Shown one piece after another: positions 36,949 through 45,746 of a stretch of 64,000 bases of DNA. A program made the translations under genes and the position numbers. Below the pieces are notes generated by a model. That model saw only the letters and a list, made by a program, of their open reading frames with translations, was not told the origin of the DNA and made no database searches. The stretch covers positions 2,046,001 to 2,110,000 of the forward strand of contig NZ_UESZ01000001.1 of NCBI RefSeq assembly GCF_900108585.1. The letters are read 5' to 3'. The stretch is from Branchiibius hedensis (GTDB lineage: Bacteria; Actinomycetota; Actinomycetes; Actinomycetales; Dermatophilaceae). How positions within the stretch are numbered: position 1 is the first letter of the stretch; every line of letters starts with the position of its first letter.

Positions 36949-37881
36949 ATGTCAGTCTCCGCACCGCGAGCCGGCGGGCGGCGCCCCGCCCGCCGGCTCG
37001 CCCCCTATCTGCTGATCCTTCCGGCGGTCCTGCTCGAACTGCTGATCCACATCATTCCCATGCTCGTCGGAGTGTGGATGTCCTTCGTGGATCTGACGCA
37101 GTTCTACATCGCCAACTGGTCCGAGGCGCCGTATCACGGCCTGACGGCGTACCGGATCGCCCTTGACGTGTCGTCCCCCGTCGGCAAGGGGTTGGCCCAC
37201 TCGTTCCTGATCACCGCGGCGTACACGCTTCTCGTGCTTGGGGTTTCGTGGTCGTTCGGAATGGCCGCTGCCCTGGTCGTCCATCGCAGTTTCCGCGGCA
37301 GGGGCTTCTTCCGGACGTTGTTCCTGGTGCCCTACGCCATGCCGATCTACGCCGGCATCATCACCTGGAGCTTCATGCTGCAGCGGGACAACGGCCTGGT
37401 GAACCACGTGCTGAAGTCGGTGGGCCTGGGCAACGGCGACACGTTCTGGCTGCTGGGTGGGAACGCCTTCTGGTCAGCCGTGGTCGTCGCCATCTGGCGC
37501 TCGTGGCCGTTTGCCTTCCTGATGCTGCTCGCCGGACTTCAGAACGTCTCCGAGGACCAGTACGACGCCGCGTCCGTTGATGGCGCCTCGATCTGGCAGC
37601 AGGTGCGCTACATCACGATGCCGTCGCTGCGGTCAGTGAATGTCGTGCTGATCCTGATGCTCTTCCTGTGGACCTTCAACGACTTCAACACGCCGTTCGT
37701 GTTGTTCGGTTCCCAACCGCCGAGCAGCGCCGACCTGGTGTCCATCCACATCTACGGTGCGTCCTTCATCAACTGGAACTTCGGGCTCGGTTCGGCCATG
37801 TCGGTGCTCCTGCTGCTGTTCCTCCTGCTGGTCACCGCCTGTTACCTGCTCTTCGTGAACCGGAGGTCCCGTCGTGCGTGA
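36949..37881 (+). CDS. Sugar ABC transporter permease (MalF type)
   Basis: 310 aa with six membrane helices. The EAA loop contacting the ATPase is in EDQYDAASVDGASIWQQVRYITMPSL. The start ATG lies one base after the binding-protein stop. Pairs with the following permease; the ATPase is not encoded here. Confidence 0.92.
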   Translation: MSVSAPRAGGRRPARRLAPYLLILPAVLLELLIHIIPMLVGVWMSFVDLTQFYIANWSEAPYHGLTAYRIALDVSSPVGKGLAHSFLITAAYTLLVLGVSWSFGMAAALVVHRSFRGRGFFRTLFLVPYAMPIYAGIITWSFMLQRDNGLVNHVLKSVGLGNGDTFWLLGGNAFWSAVVVAIWRSWPFAFLMLLAGLQNVSEDQYDAASVDGASIWQQVRYITMPSLRSVNVVLILMLFLWTFNDFNTPFVLFGSQPPSSADLVSIHIYGASFINWNFGLGSAMSVLLLLFLLLVTACYLLFVNRRSRRA

Positions 37882-38716
37882 ACCCCTGTCCTTCAGAGTC
37901 TTTCGGGTTGTCGTTCTGTTCCTGCTGGCCCTGTTCGTCCTCGTACCGCTGTGGGTGATGGTGACCGGCGCGATCAAACCACTGGGCGATGTGCAGGGCG
38001 AGTTCGAGTGGTGGCCCAGTCACCCGACCCTGCAGCCGTTCAAGGACATCTGGCAGACGGTGCCCCTGGCGAAATACTTCACCAACAGCCTGATCGTGTG
38101 CACCGTCGCCACGGTGTTCAGTGTGTTGATCGCGATCCTCGCCGGGTACGCCGTCTCTCGGTGGCGGTTCCGTGGCCGCAGCCTGTTCACCGGCACCATC
38201 CTGTCCACCCAGATGTTCCCGGGGATCTTGTTCCTGCTGCCGTTGTTCCTGATCTTCGTCAACCTCGACAAGGTGCTCGGGACGACGGTGTTCTACCAGA
38301 CCCGGCTCGGCCTGATCGTCACCTATCTGACCTTCACACTGCCGTTCTCCATCTGGATGCTGGCCGGCTACTTCGACGGCATTCCCCGCGAGCTCGACGA
38401 GGCCGCCAAGGTCGACGGCGCGGGCACCATGCGGACGCTGTGGCAGGTGATCCTGCCGGCCGCTCGCCCCGGCGTGATCGCTGTGGCCGTCTATGCGTTC
38501 ATGACCTCCTGGGGTGAGATCCTGTTCGCTTCGCAGATGACCAACACCGACACGCAGACCTTGTCGATCGGCCTGCAGAGCTACTCCACCTCGATCAACG
38601 TCTACTGGAACCAGGTGATGGCTGCCTCGCTGGTGGTCAGTGTGCCGATCGTCGTGGTGTTCCTGCTGCTGCAGCGCTACCTGGTGGCCGGGTTGACCTC
38701 TGGAGCGGTGAAGTGA
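37874..38716 (+). CDS. Sugar ABC transporter permease (MalG type)
   Basis: 280 aa, six membrane helices, EAA loop in PRELDEAAKVDGAGTMRTLWQVILP. GTG at 37874 after GGAGG, overlapping the first permease by eight bases. Because no ATPase gene is present, the pair probably uses a shared ATPase of the MsiK/UgpC kind encoded elsewhere, as known for many actinobacterial sugar transporters. Confidence 0.92.
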   Translation: MREPLSFRVFRVVVLFLLALFVLVPLWVMVTGAIKPLGDVQGEFEWWPSHPTLQPFKDIWQTVPLAKYFTNSLIVCTVATVFSVLIAILAGYAVSRWRFRGRSLFTGTILSTQMFPGILFLLPLFLIFVNLDKVLGTTVFYQTRLGLIVTYLTFTLPFSIWMLAGYFDGIPRELDEAAKVDGAGTMRTLWQVILPAARPGVIAVAVYAFMTSWGEILFASQMTNTDTQTLSIGLQSYSTSINVYWNQVMAASLVVSVPIVVVFLLLQRYLVAGLTSGAVK

Positions 38717-40677
38717 GCACTTCGAGCCACCGATCCGTACCCCGCCCCTCGAGCTGCGTCCGCTCGCTGGACGGTCACCCCCAGGTCTGGCTGGGAGCCA
38801 ACTTCTGGTCCCGCAGCGGCGGACCGTTCATGTGGCACTCCTACGACGCTGACCTGGTGCGGACCGAATTGCGGACGCTGCACGAACACGGTCTGGGAGT
38901 GACCCGGTCATTCCTGTTCTGGCCGCACGCGGTGCCGGAGCCCGGTGTGCTCGACGAGGACGTCCTGGACCGGTTCGCCGACTTCCTCGACGCCCACCAC
39001 GAACTGGGGATGCAGACCATCCCGACGTTCCTGGTCGGGCACATGTCCGGGGAGAACTGGGACCCCGCGTGGCGCGCGGGCCGGGACGTCTACGGCGATG
39101 TCTGGATGGTGGCCCAACAGGCCTGGTACATCGAGGCGGTGACCCAGCGGTTCGCCGACCACCCCGCCGTCTGCGGGTGGCTGATCAGCAACGAGATGCC
39201 CAACTACGACCGCTCGGGCGACCGGGCGACCGTCTCCTCGTGGGCGCGGATCGTTGCGCACGCCGTACGTGCTGGAGGTGGACGTCAGCCCCTCTCCTTC
39301 GGCGACGGAGCCTGGGGCGTGGAGGTGACCGGCGCTGACAACGGATTCAGTGTCCGCGACCTCGCAGCGTTGAGTGACTTCGTCGGCCCGCACGTCTATC
39401 CGATGGGCGACGATCCCGTGCGCCAACACGTGAAAGCTGCGTTCATCTGCGAATTGACCACTGTCGCAGGCCTCCCCGTTGTGCTCGAGGAGTTCGGGGT
39501 GACCAGTGACTTCACCAGCGATGAGCACGCCGCGGACTACTACCGGCAGGTGCTGCACCTGTCGCTGCTGGCCGGAGCGACGGGCTGGTTGGCGTGGAAC
39601 AACACCGACTTCGACAACCTCGGCGACCGCGACCCCTATCGGCACCAGCCGTTCGAGCAACACTTCGGGCTGACCGACGTCACCGGTCAGGCCAAACCCC
39701 AGTTGCTCGAAATGCACCGCTTCGAGCAGGTCCTCGAGGCGATCGACCTGCCCCGATGCCGACGAGCCCCGAGCCCGGTCGCACTGTTGGTCAGCGCCTA
39801 CCTGGATGCCCCGGACAACTGGTTCGTGGACCCGGTCCACCGCACCGACGTGTTCCGTAACGCGGAGCAGGCCTACATCGCCCTACGCGAGGCCGGTCTT
39901 GCTCCTGCCGTCATCCGTGAGTCCGACGGTCTACCTGCGGAGCCGGCCGTGTGGATCCTGCCCTCGACCAAGGCCGTCACCACGCCCACCTGGCATCGCC
40001 TACGCGAACTGGCGCTTTCCGGCGCAACGGTTTTCGCGTCGTACGGGACGGGCGACGCTCAGGCTCAACGCGGTCCCTGGTGGACCGGGATGGAGCCGCT
40101 CTTCGGCGCGCGGCACACGCTGCGCTACGGACTGGTCGAGCCCATCGTCGACGACGAAGTCCTCGTGCGTTTCGACGAGGACTTCGGGGACATCGAGGCC
40201 GGAGAGACCATCACCATTCCCGTGGCCGGGTCACGTGACGGCCGAGCCATCCTGCCCGTCGAGTCCACTGAGGCGACCGTGGTTGCGCGCGATCAGCACG
40301 GTCGGCCGGTGCTCCTGCGGGCCACTCGTGGCGCGGGGCGGGCGGTGCTGTGCACCCTTCCACTGGAGTACTTCGCCGCCAGCCGCCCGCACGCCAACCC
40401 CGACCCGACGTGGCGCATCTATCAGGCGTTGGGGCGCGAGACGGGCGTGTTGTCGGCCGAATCAGTGAGTGAACCGCGGTTGATGACCGACCGCCTGATC
40501 CATCAGGACGGTCGCACGTTCGAGTGGTTCGTCAACGCCTCGGATGAGGCCGTCACCTACCACCCGAACCCGAATCTGACCACCCTGCAGGGCCACTCGG
40601 TGACCCCGCAACGCATCATCGCGCCGTACGGCGTAGACGTCCTGATCAATCCATCAACCGCAGGAGCCTCCTCGTGA
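38713..40677 (+). CDS. Glycoside hydrolase, clan GH-A (GH5-like)
   Basis: 654 aa without a signal peptide. The N-terminal about 330 residues form a TIM-barrel with the acid/base Glu in CGWLISNEMPNYD and the nucleophile Glu in PVVLEEFGVTSD, plus WLGANFWSRSGGPFMW at the start. The rest resembles the flavodoxin-like/trimerisation and beta domains seen in beta-galactosidase-type enzymes (AVWILPSTKAVTT, GATVFASYGTG, GRAVLCTLPLEYF). GTG at 38713 overlaps the permease stop. It probably cuts the imported oligosaccharide in the cytoplasm; mannosidase or glucosidase activity cannot be told apart by eye. Confidence 0.8.
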   Translation: MSTSSHRSVPRPSSCVRSLDGHPQVWLGANFWSRSGGPFMWHSYDADLVRTELRTLHEHGLGVTRSFLFWPHAVPEPGVLDEDVLDRFADFLDAHHELGMQTIPTFLVGHMSGENWDPAWRAGRDVYGDVWMVAQQAWYIEAVTQRFADHPAVCGWLISNEMPNYDRSGDRATVSSWARIVAHAVRAGGGRQPLSFGDGAWGVEVTGADNGFSVRDLAALSDFVGPHVYPMGDDPVRQHVKAAFICELTTVAGLPVVLEEFGVTSDFTSDEHAADYYRQVLHLSLLAGATGWLAWNNTDFDNLGDRDPYRHQPFEQHFGLTDVTGQAKPQLLEMHRFEQVLEAIDLPRCRRAPSPVALLVSAYLDAPDNWFVDPVHRTDVFRNAEQAYIALREAGLAPAVIRESDGLPAEPAVWILPSTKAVTTPTWHRLRELALSGATVFASYGTGDAQAQRGPWWTGMEPLFGARHTLRYGLVEPIVDDEVLVRFDEDFGDIEAGETITIPVAGSRDGRAILPVESTEATVVARDQHGRPVLLRATRGAGRAVLCTLPLEYFAASRPHANPDPTWRIYQALGRETGVLSAESVSEPRLMTDRLIHQDGRTFEWFVNASDEAVTYHPNPNLTTLQGHSVTPQRIIAPYGVDVLINPSTAGASS

Positions 40678-42053
40678 CCTACCCTCTCCCGGACCGCTTC
40701 ATCTTCGGAGCAGCGACCGCGTCCTACCAGATCGAAGGCGCCGTCGCCGCAGACGGACGCACTCCGTCCATCTGGGACACATTCAGTCACACTGCGGGAC
40801 GCACCTTCCACGGCGACACCGGCGATATCGCGTGCGACCACTATCACCGCTGGCGCGAGGATGTGGCGTTGCTGGATCAGCTGGGTGTGGACGCCTACCG
40901 GTTCTCGCTGGCCTGGCCGCGGATCCAGCCCGACGGCTCCGGTGACGGCAATGCCGCCGGTCTGGACTTCTACGACCAGTTGGTCGACGAACTACTGGAC
41001 CGCGGCATCGCCCCGTTCGTGACGCTCTATCACTGGGATCTGCCGCAGGCCATCGAGGACGCCGGCGGCTGGCGAACTCGTTCCACCGCAGAACGTTTCG
41101 CGCAGTACACGCAGATCGCCCACGACCGCCTCGGGGACCGGGTGAAGGACTGGATCACGCTGAACGAGCCGTGGTGCTCCTCGATGCTGGGCTACAGCAC
41201 CGGGCGGCATGCCCCGGGGGCGTGTGAGGGAGACGGCGCGCTTGCGGCGGCCTATCACCTCGCGCTGGGACACGGCCTGGCGACACAGGTACTGCGCGCG
41301 GACCCGACGGCCCGGGTCGGCGTCACCCTCAACCTCCAACCCGTCCAACCGGCGAGCGACAGCCCGCAGGACGTGCACGCTGCGGACCTGGCCCTGATGA
41401 ACTCCAACCTGCTGTTCACCGACCCGATCCTGGCCGGTCGCTACCCGACGTTGGCACGCGAAACCTACTCAGCCATCAGCGATTTCAGCTGGCTGCGCGA
41501 GGAAGACCTGGCGGTCATCAGCGCTCCGCTGGACTTCCTCGGCGTCAACAACTACTTCCCCAGCCGCGTGGCGGCCGTCGAATACGACGAGGCCGATCCT
41601 GCGCGACGTACCGCTACCGACCTTGGCACGCACGATGTCATCGACCCGCGCGGCGAAACCACCCAGATGGGGTGGCCCGTCGAGGCCGACGGACTACGCC
41701 GGTTGCTGGTGTGGCTGCGGGACAGCTACCCCACGCTCCCGCCCGTCTACATCACCGAGAACGGTCGGGCGTGCGACGACGTGATCGCCCCGGATGGGAG
41801 TGTCGACGATCCGGATCGGGTGCGCTATCTGCAAGAGCACCTGGACGCGGTTGCGGCTGCGAGCCGTGAGGGGGTCGACGTGCGCGGCTACTTCTGCTGG
41901 TCGTTGCTGGACAACTTCGAGTGGGCGGAGGGCTACCAGATGCGGTTCGGGCTGGTCTACGTGGACTACCCGACGCAACGGCGGATCCCGAAGACCAGCT
42001 TCGGTTGGTATCGCGACCGGATCTTGGCGGAGCGAGCGGCTTCGGTTGCCTGA
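40674..42053 (+). CDS. bglB: GH1 beta-glucosidase
   Basis: 459-aa cytoplasmic family 1 glycosidase. N-terminal signature FIFGAATASYQIEGA, acid/base Glu in WITLNEPWCSS, nucleophile Glu in VYITENGRA and aglycone-site segment FEWAEGYQMRFGLVYVD are all intact. GTG at 40674 overlaps the GH5-like stop by four bases. Last gene of the LacI-controlled cluster; it releases monosaccharide from beta-linked di- or oligosaccharides. Its stop codon directly abuts the stop codon of convergent smc. Confidence 0.94.
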   Translation: MTYPLPDRFIFGAATASYQIEGAVAADGRTPSIWDTFSHTAGRTFHGDTGDIACDHYHRWREDVALLDQLGVDAYRFSLAWPRIQPDGSGDGNAAGLDFYDQLVDELLDRGIAPFVTLYHWDLPQAIEDAGGWRTRSTAERFAQYTQIAHDRLGDRVKDWITLNEPWCSSMLGYSTGRHAPGACEGDGALAAAYHLALGHGLATQVLRADPTARVGVTLNLQPVQPASDSPQDVHAADLALMNSNLLFTDPILAGRYPTLARETYSAISDFSWLREEDLAVISAPLDFLGVNNYFPSRVAAVEYDEADPARRTATDLGTHDVIDPRGETTQMGWPVEADGLRRLLVWLRDSYPTLPPVYITENGRACDDVIAPDGSVDDPDRVRYLQEHLDAVAAASREGVDVRGYFCWSLLDNFEWAEGYQMRFGLVYVDYPTQRRIPKTSFGWYRDRILAERAASVA

Positions 42054-45000
42054 TCAGGCTGGTTGAACGTCGCGGATTCGTTGCGACACAACGGTGGTCA
42101 CCCCATCGCCACGCATCGACACACCGTAGAGCGCGTCGGCGACCTCCATCGTGCGCTTCTGGTGGGTGATCACGATCAACTGGCTGGAATCCCGCAGCTC
42201 CTCGAAGAGCGTGATCAACCGGCCCAGGTTCGCGTCGTCCAGCGCGGCTTCGACCTCGTCCATGATGTAGAAAGGGCTGGGCCGTGCCTTGAAGATCGAC
42301 ACCAGCAGAGCCACTGCCACCAAAGAGCGTTCGCCACCGGATAGCAGTGACAGTCGCTTGATCTTCTTGCCCGGCGGGCGTGCCTCGACCTCGATGCCGG
42401 TCGTGAGCATGTCGTCCGGGTCGGTCAGCACCAGCCGGCCGTCACCCCCGGGGAACAGCCGGGAGAAGACGCCCTCGAACTGCTCGGCGGTGTCGGCGAA
42501 CGCATCCGCGAACGCCTGCTGGACGCGTTCGTCGACCTCGGCGACGATGTCCAGCAGGTCGGCCTTGGATTTCTTCAGGTCCTCCAACTGCTCGGTCAGG
42601 AACTTGTGCCGCTCTTCCAGCGCCGCGAACTCCTCCAGCGCCAAGGGGTTCACCCGACCCAGCTGGGACAGTCGCCGCTCGGCCGAGCGCAACCGCTGCT
42701 CCTGGGCCGCTCGCTCGAACGGGATCGGCTCGGGCAGTTCGTCGGCGTCCTCGTCGGGGCCGGGGATGTGCGGGATGAGCTGGTGCGGCCCGAATTCCTC
42801 GACCAGCACGTCGGGTTCGATGCCGAGCTCCTCGACCGCCCGGGTCTGCATCGCTTCGATCCGCAACCGCTGCTCGGCGCGTGCCACCTCGTCGCGGTGG
42901 ACCGTGTCGGTGAGCTCGCGCAGCTGGTCACCGATCGCCGCCACCGCTGCACGCTGCTCCCGCAACGCCGCGTCGCGCACCGTGCGGGCCGCCTCGGCTT
43001 CCTCCCGCTGGATCTTCGCGACGGCCAGGACCGTGTCGACCAATCCCTTGGTCTGCCGGCACCCGTGTTGTACGGCGCGGGCCACGGTGGCCTGCGCCTC
43101 ACGTCGCACCCGGGCCTGGCGAGCACGTTCGCGAGCGCGCAGTTCGGACTCCGCGGCGGCCTCGAGTCCGTCGATCCGCTCCTTGAGAGAGCGCGATTGC
43201 TCCTCACGGGTGCGCAGATTCAGCCGCTGGTCGGTCTCCGCGGACCGAGCGGCAGCGGCCTCGACCGCCAACCGGTCACGTTCGTCGGTGGTGGGCTCGG
43301 CCAGGTCGTCCCCGTCGGCCTGCGCGTCGGCGAGTCGTTGCTCCAGATCGGCCAACTCGCCGCGGTGCGCGGTCAACGCCTCCTGCGCTTGCGCCCGCGA
43401 CTTCTCCAACCGGTCTCGTTCGGCCGTGACACCGCGAATGACCTGACCCAGACGACCCAGTTGCTCGGCGATCGCTGCCATCCGGGCGTCGGACTCCCCC
43501 AACCGGGCCAGCGCAGCCTCGGCGGCCTCGGTGTGCTCATCGAGTGCCGAGCGCAGACCAGTGCTGGCGAATCGCGCCCGCTCGGCACGGGCGACGGCCT
43601 CGTCCAGGGCCGTCTTCGTCTCGTCGACCGCAGCCTGGATCTCCAGGAGGCTGGGCGCACCAGCCGACCCGCCCCTGACGTATCTGCGGGCGAAGACGTC
43701 GCCATCGGGGGTCACGGCGATCAGCGAATCATCCTGCCGCACAACGGCCTTAGCCATATCCACCGAGTCCACGAGCACCACGTCATGCAGCAGCTGGTCG
43801 AGGACCGCCGCAACCTGCGGAGCAGCACTCACGGCCGCACGGGCGGCACGCGCGCCCTCGGGAAGGTGCGTCGGGGCAGCCACGGCGGGGGTCGGCGTAC
43901 CGGAAACCACCAGCCCGGCACTGCCGGCCTCCTCACGCCGCAACAGACCAACGGCCCGGTCGGCGGTGTCCAGATCAGCCACGACGACTGCGTCCGCCGC
44001 CCAGCCGAGCGCGGCGGCGATGGCGGCCTCCGAACCGGAGTCGATGGTCAGCTGCTCCGACAACCGCCCCGCGATGCCGTCGGCCTCGTCGGCACTGAGC
44101 AGGTGAGCAGCTCCGTCGGTCCGGCGCAGACTCAACGACAGCGCGTCCAGCCGGGCCTGCAGGCTGGACCGGTCGCGGTCGGCGGTGCGCTCGGCATCGC
44201 GCGCTTCTTCCAGCGCGGCGGCGGACTCGACCCGCTTGGCTTCGGCTACCTCGTAGGCGGTATCCAGATCGGCCTCACCCTGCTCGTCGGCGGCGATGCC
44301 CGCCTCGAGCTCGGCGTACTCACGTTCGGCGTCGGCCAACCGCTGCGCGATGTCGGCCTCAGTGGCATCAAACCGGTCCAATTCGCTCTGGGCGGCGTCG
44401 ATACGGCTGTGTCGGGCCGCGACCTGACCTTCGAGTTTGGCCAGGCCCTCGCGGCGGTCGGCGATGGCGCGAGCAACGCGCTGCAGCCGCTGCTGCTCCT
44501 CCTGATGCGCCTGCTCCAGATCGGTGCGACGCTGCACCGCCGTCTCCAAAGCGGCTGCGGCGCGGTCGATCTCGCCCGTGAGACGTTCGTGGTCCTCGCG
44601 CAGGCGGCCGGCCTGCTCGCGCAACTTCTCGGGATCGCGACCGGACGACTGTTGCTCACTGGCCTCGTGCTCGGCCAGCAGGCGAACCCGCTCACCGGCC
44701 AACGAACCGGTCGCGGCGACCCGCTCGACCAGGGCGTTCGCGGCGTACCAACGCGCCGCCGCTCGATCCACGGCCGGCGCCTGCTCGGCTGCTTCTGCTT
44801 CCAACGCATCGAGCCGTTCCTTGGCCGTGGCCAGTTGCCGCTCAACCGCCTGCTGACGTTGCAGAACCGCTTGCTCGTCGGCAACCTCCTGCTGCAACGT
44901 GTTGGTCAGCTGCACCAGGTCATCGGCCAACAGCCGCAGCCGCGCGTCGCGGACCTCCGCCTGGATCGTCGCCGCTCGGCGGGCCGTCTGCGCCTGACGA

Positions 45001-45617
45001 CCCAGCGGTCCCAGTTGTCGGCGGATCTCGGCGGTCAGGTCGGTGGCGCGGGCCAGGTTGGCTTCCATCGCATCGAGTTTGCGCAGCGCCCGCTCTTTGC
45101 GCTTGCGGTGTTTGAGCACACCGGCGGCTTCCTCGATGAAACCGCGGCGTTGTTCCGGGGTGGCCCGCAACACCGCGTCGAGCTGCCCCTGACCCACGAT
45201 CACGTGCATCTCGCGACCGATGCCGGAGTCGGACAGCAGTTCCTGGATGTCCAGCAAGCGGCAGGAGGTGCCGTTGATCGCGTAGTCCGAGCCGCCGCCC
45301 TTGAACATGGTCCGGGTGATCGTGACCTCGGTGTAGTCGATCGGCAGCGCGCCGTCGGAGTTGTCGATGGTCAGCGACACCTCGGCACGACCCAGGGCTG
45401 GACGCCCGGGGGTTCCGGCGAAGATGACGTCTTCCATCTTGCCACCGCGCAGGCTCTTGGCGCCCTGCTCACCCATGACCCACGCGAGGGCGTCGACGAC
45501 ATTCGACTTGCCCGAACCGTTCGGCCCCACGATGCAGGTGATGCCCGGTTCGAGGCGCATCGAAGTCGCCGAGGCGAACGACTTGAAACCCTTCAGGGTC
45601 AGGTTCTTGACGTACAA
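42054..45617 (-). CDS. smc: Chromosome segregation protein SMC
   Basis: 1187-aa condensin subunit. N-terminal Walker A is in CIVGPNGSGKSNVVDALAWVMGEQGAKSLRG. Two long coiled coils (about 165-490 and 660-1010) flank a hinge (about 500-655, with GIAGRLSEQLTIDSG and ALGWAADAVVVADLDTA). The C-terminal head has the signature LSLLSGGERSLVAVALL and Walker B FYIMDEVEAALDD. TTG at 45617 gives the usual start (M/L)YVKNLTLKGFKSF. Works with ScpA/ScpB, not encoded here. Confidence 0.97.
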   Translation of the reverse strand: MYVKNLTLKGFKSFASATSMRLEPGITCIVGPNGSGKSNVVDALAWVMGEQGAKSLRGGKMEDVIFAGTPGRPALGRAEVSLTIDNSDGALPIDYTEVTITRTMFKGGGSDYAINGTSCRLLDIQELLSDSGIGREMHVIVGQGQLDAVLRATPEQRRGFIEEAAGVLKHRKRKERALRKLDAMEANLARATDLTAEIRRQLGPLGRQAQTARRAATIQAEVRDARLRLLADDLVQLTNTLQQEVADEQAVLQRQQAVERQLATAKERLDALEAEAAEQAPAVDRAAARWYAANALVERVAATGSLAGERVRLLAEHEASEQQSSGRDPEKLREQAGRLREDHERLTGEIDRAAAALETAVQRRTDLEQAHQEEQQRLQRVARAIADRREGLAKLEGQVAARHSRIDAAQSELDRFDATEADIAQRLADAEREYAELEAGIAADEQGEADLDTAYEVAEAKRVESAAALEEARDAERTADRDRSSLQARLDALSLSLRRTDGAAHLLSADEADGIAGRLSEQLTIDSGSEAAIAAALGWAADAVVVADLDTADRAVGLLRREEAGSAGLVVSGTPTPAVAAPTHLPEGARAARAAVSAAPQVAAVLDQLLHDVVLVDSVDMAKAVVRQDDSLIAVTPDGDVFARRYVRGGSAGAPSLLEIQAAVDETKTALDEAVARAERARFASTGLRSALDEHTEAAEAALARLGESDARMAAIAEQLGRLGQVIRGVTAERDRLEKSRAQAQEALTAHRGELADLEQRLADAQADGDDLAEPTTDERDRLAVEAAAARSAETDQRLNLRTREEQSRSLKERIDGLEAAAESELRARERARQARVRREAQATVARAVQHGCRQTKGLVDTVLAVAKIQREEAEAARTVRDAALREQRAAVAAIGDQLRELTDTVHRDEVARAEQRLRIEAMQTRAVEELGIEPDVLVEEFGPHQLIPHIPGPDEDADELPEPIPFERAAQEQRLRSAERRLSQLGRVNPLALEEFAALEERHKFLTEQLEDLKKSKADLLDIVAEVDERVQQAFADAFADTAEQFEGVFSRLFPGGDGRLVLTDPDDMLTTGIEVEARPPGKKIKRLSLLSGGERSLVAVALLVSIFKARPSPFYIMDEVEAALDDANLGRLITLFEELRDSSQLIVITHQKRTMEVADALYGVSMRGDGVTTVVSQRIRDVQPA

Positions 45618-45746
45618 CGACAGCCCGTCTCGTGCGGTGGCGACACTTCCTTCGGGTGAGCCTAATGCGGGCGGGGCGCTCTAGCAGGCACCGACCGGCC
45701 AAAAGCGATGCGGAGGCTGTCACCGGTTACCGGTACCGTTGTCGCC
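45618..45746. promoter_or_regulatory. Divergent smc / MFS exporter promoter region
   Basis: 129 bases. The plus strand has TACCGT at 45734-45739, seven bases before the exporter ATG, fitting a leaderless promoter. It overlaps a run of ACCGGT-type palindromic words (CACCGGTTACCGGTACC) that could be a regulator site. Nothing distinctive on the smc side. Confidence 0.4.

Noticed and set aside
42606-45659. A 1017-codon open frame on the plus strand opposite smc
   Set aside because: It is the antisense shadow of the GC-rich smc gene; composition is Gly/Arg/Leu-rich without any recognisable motif, while the minus strand gives a complete SMC protein.
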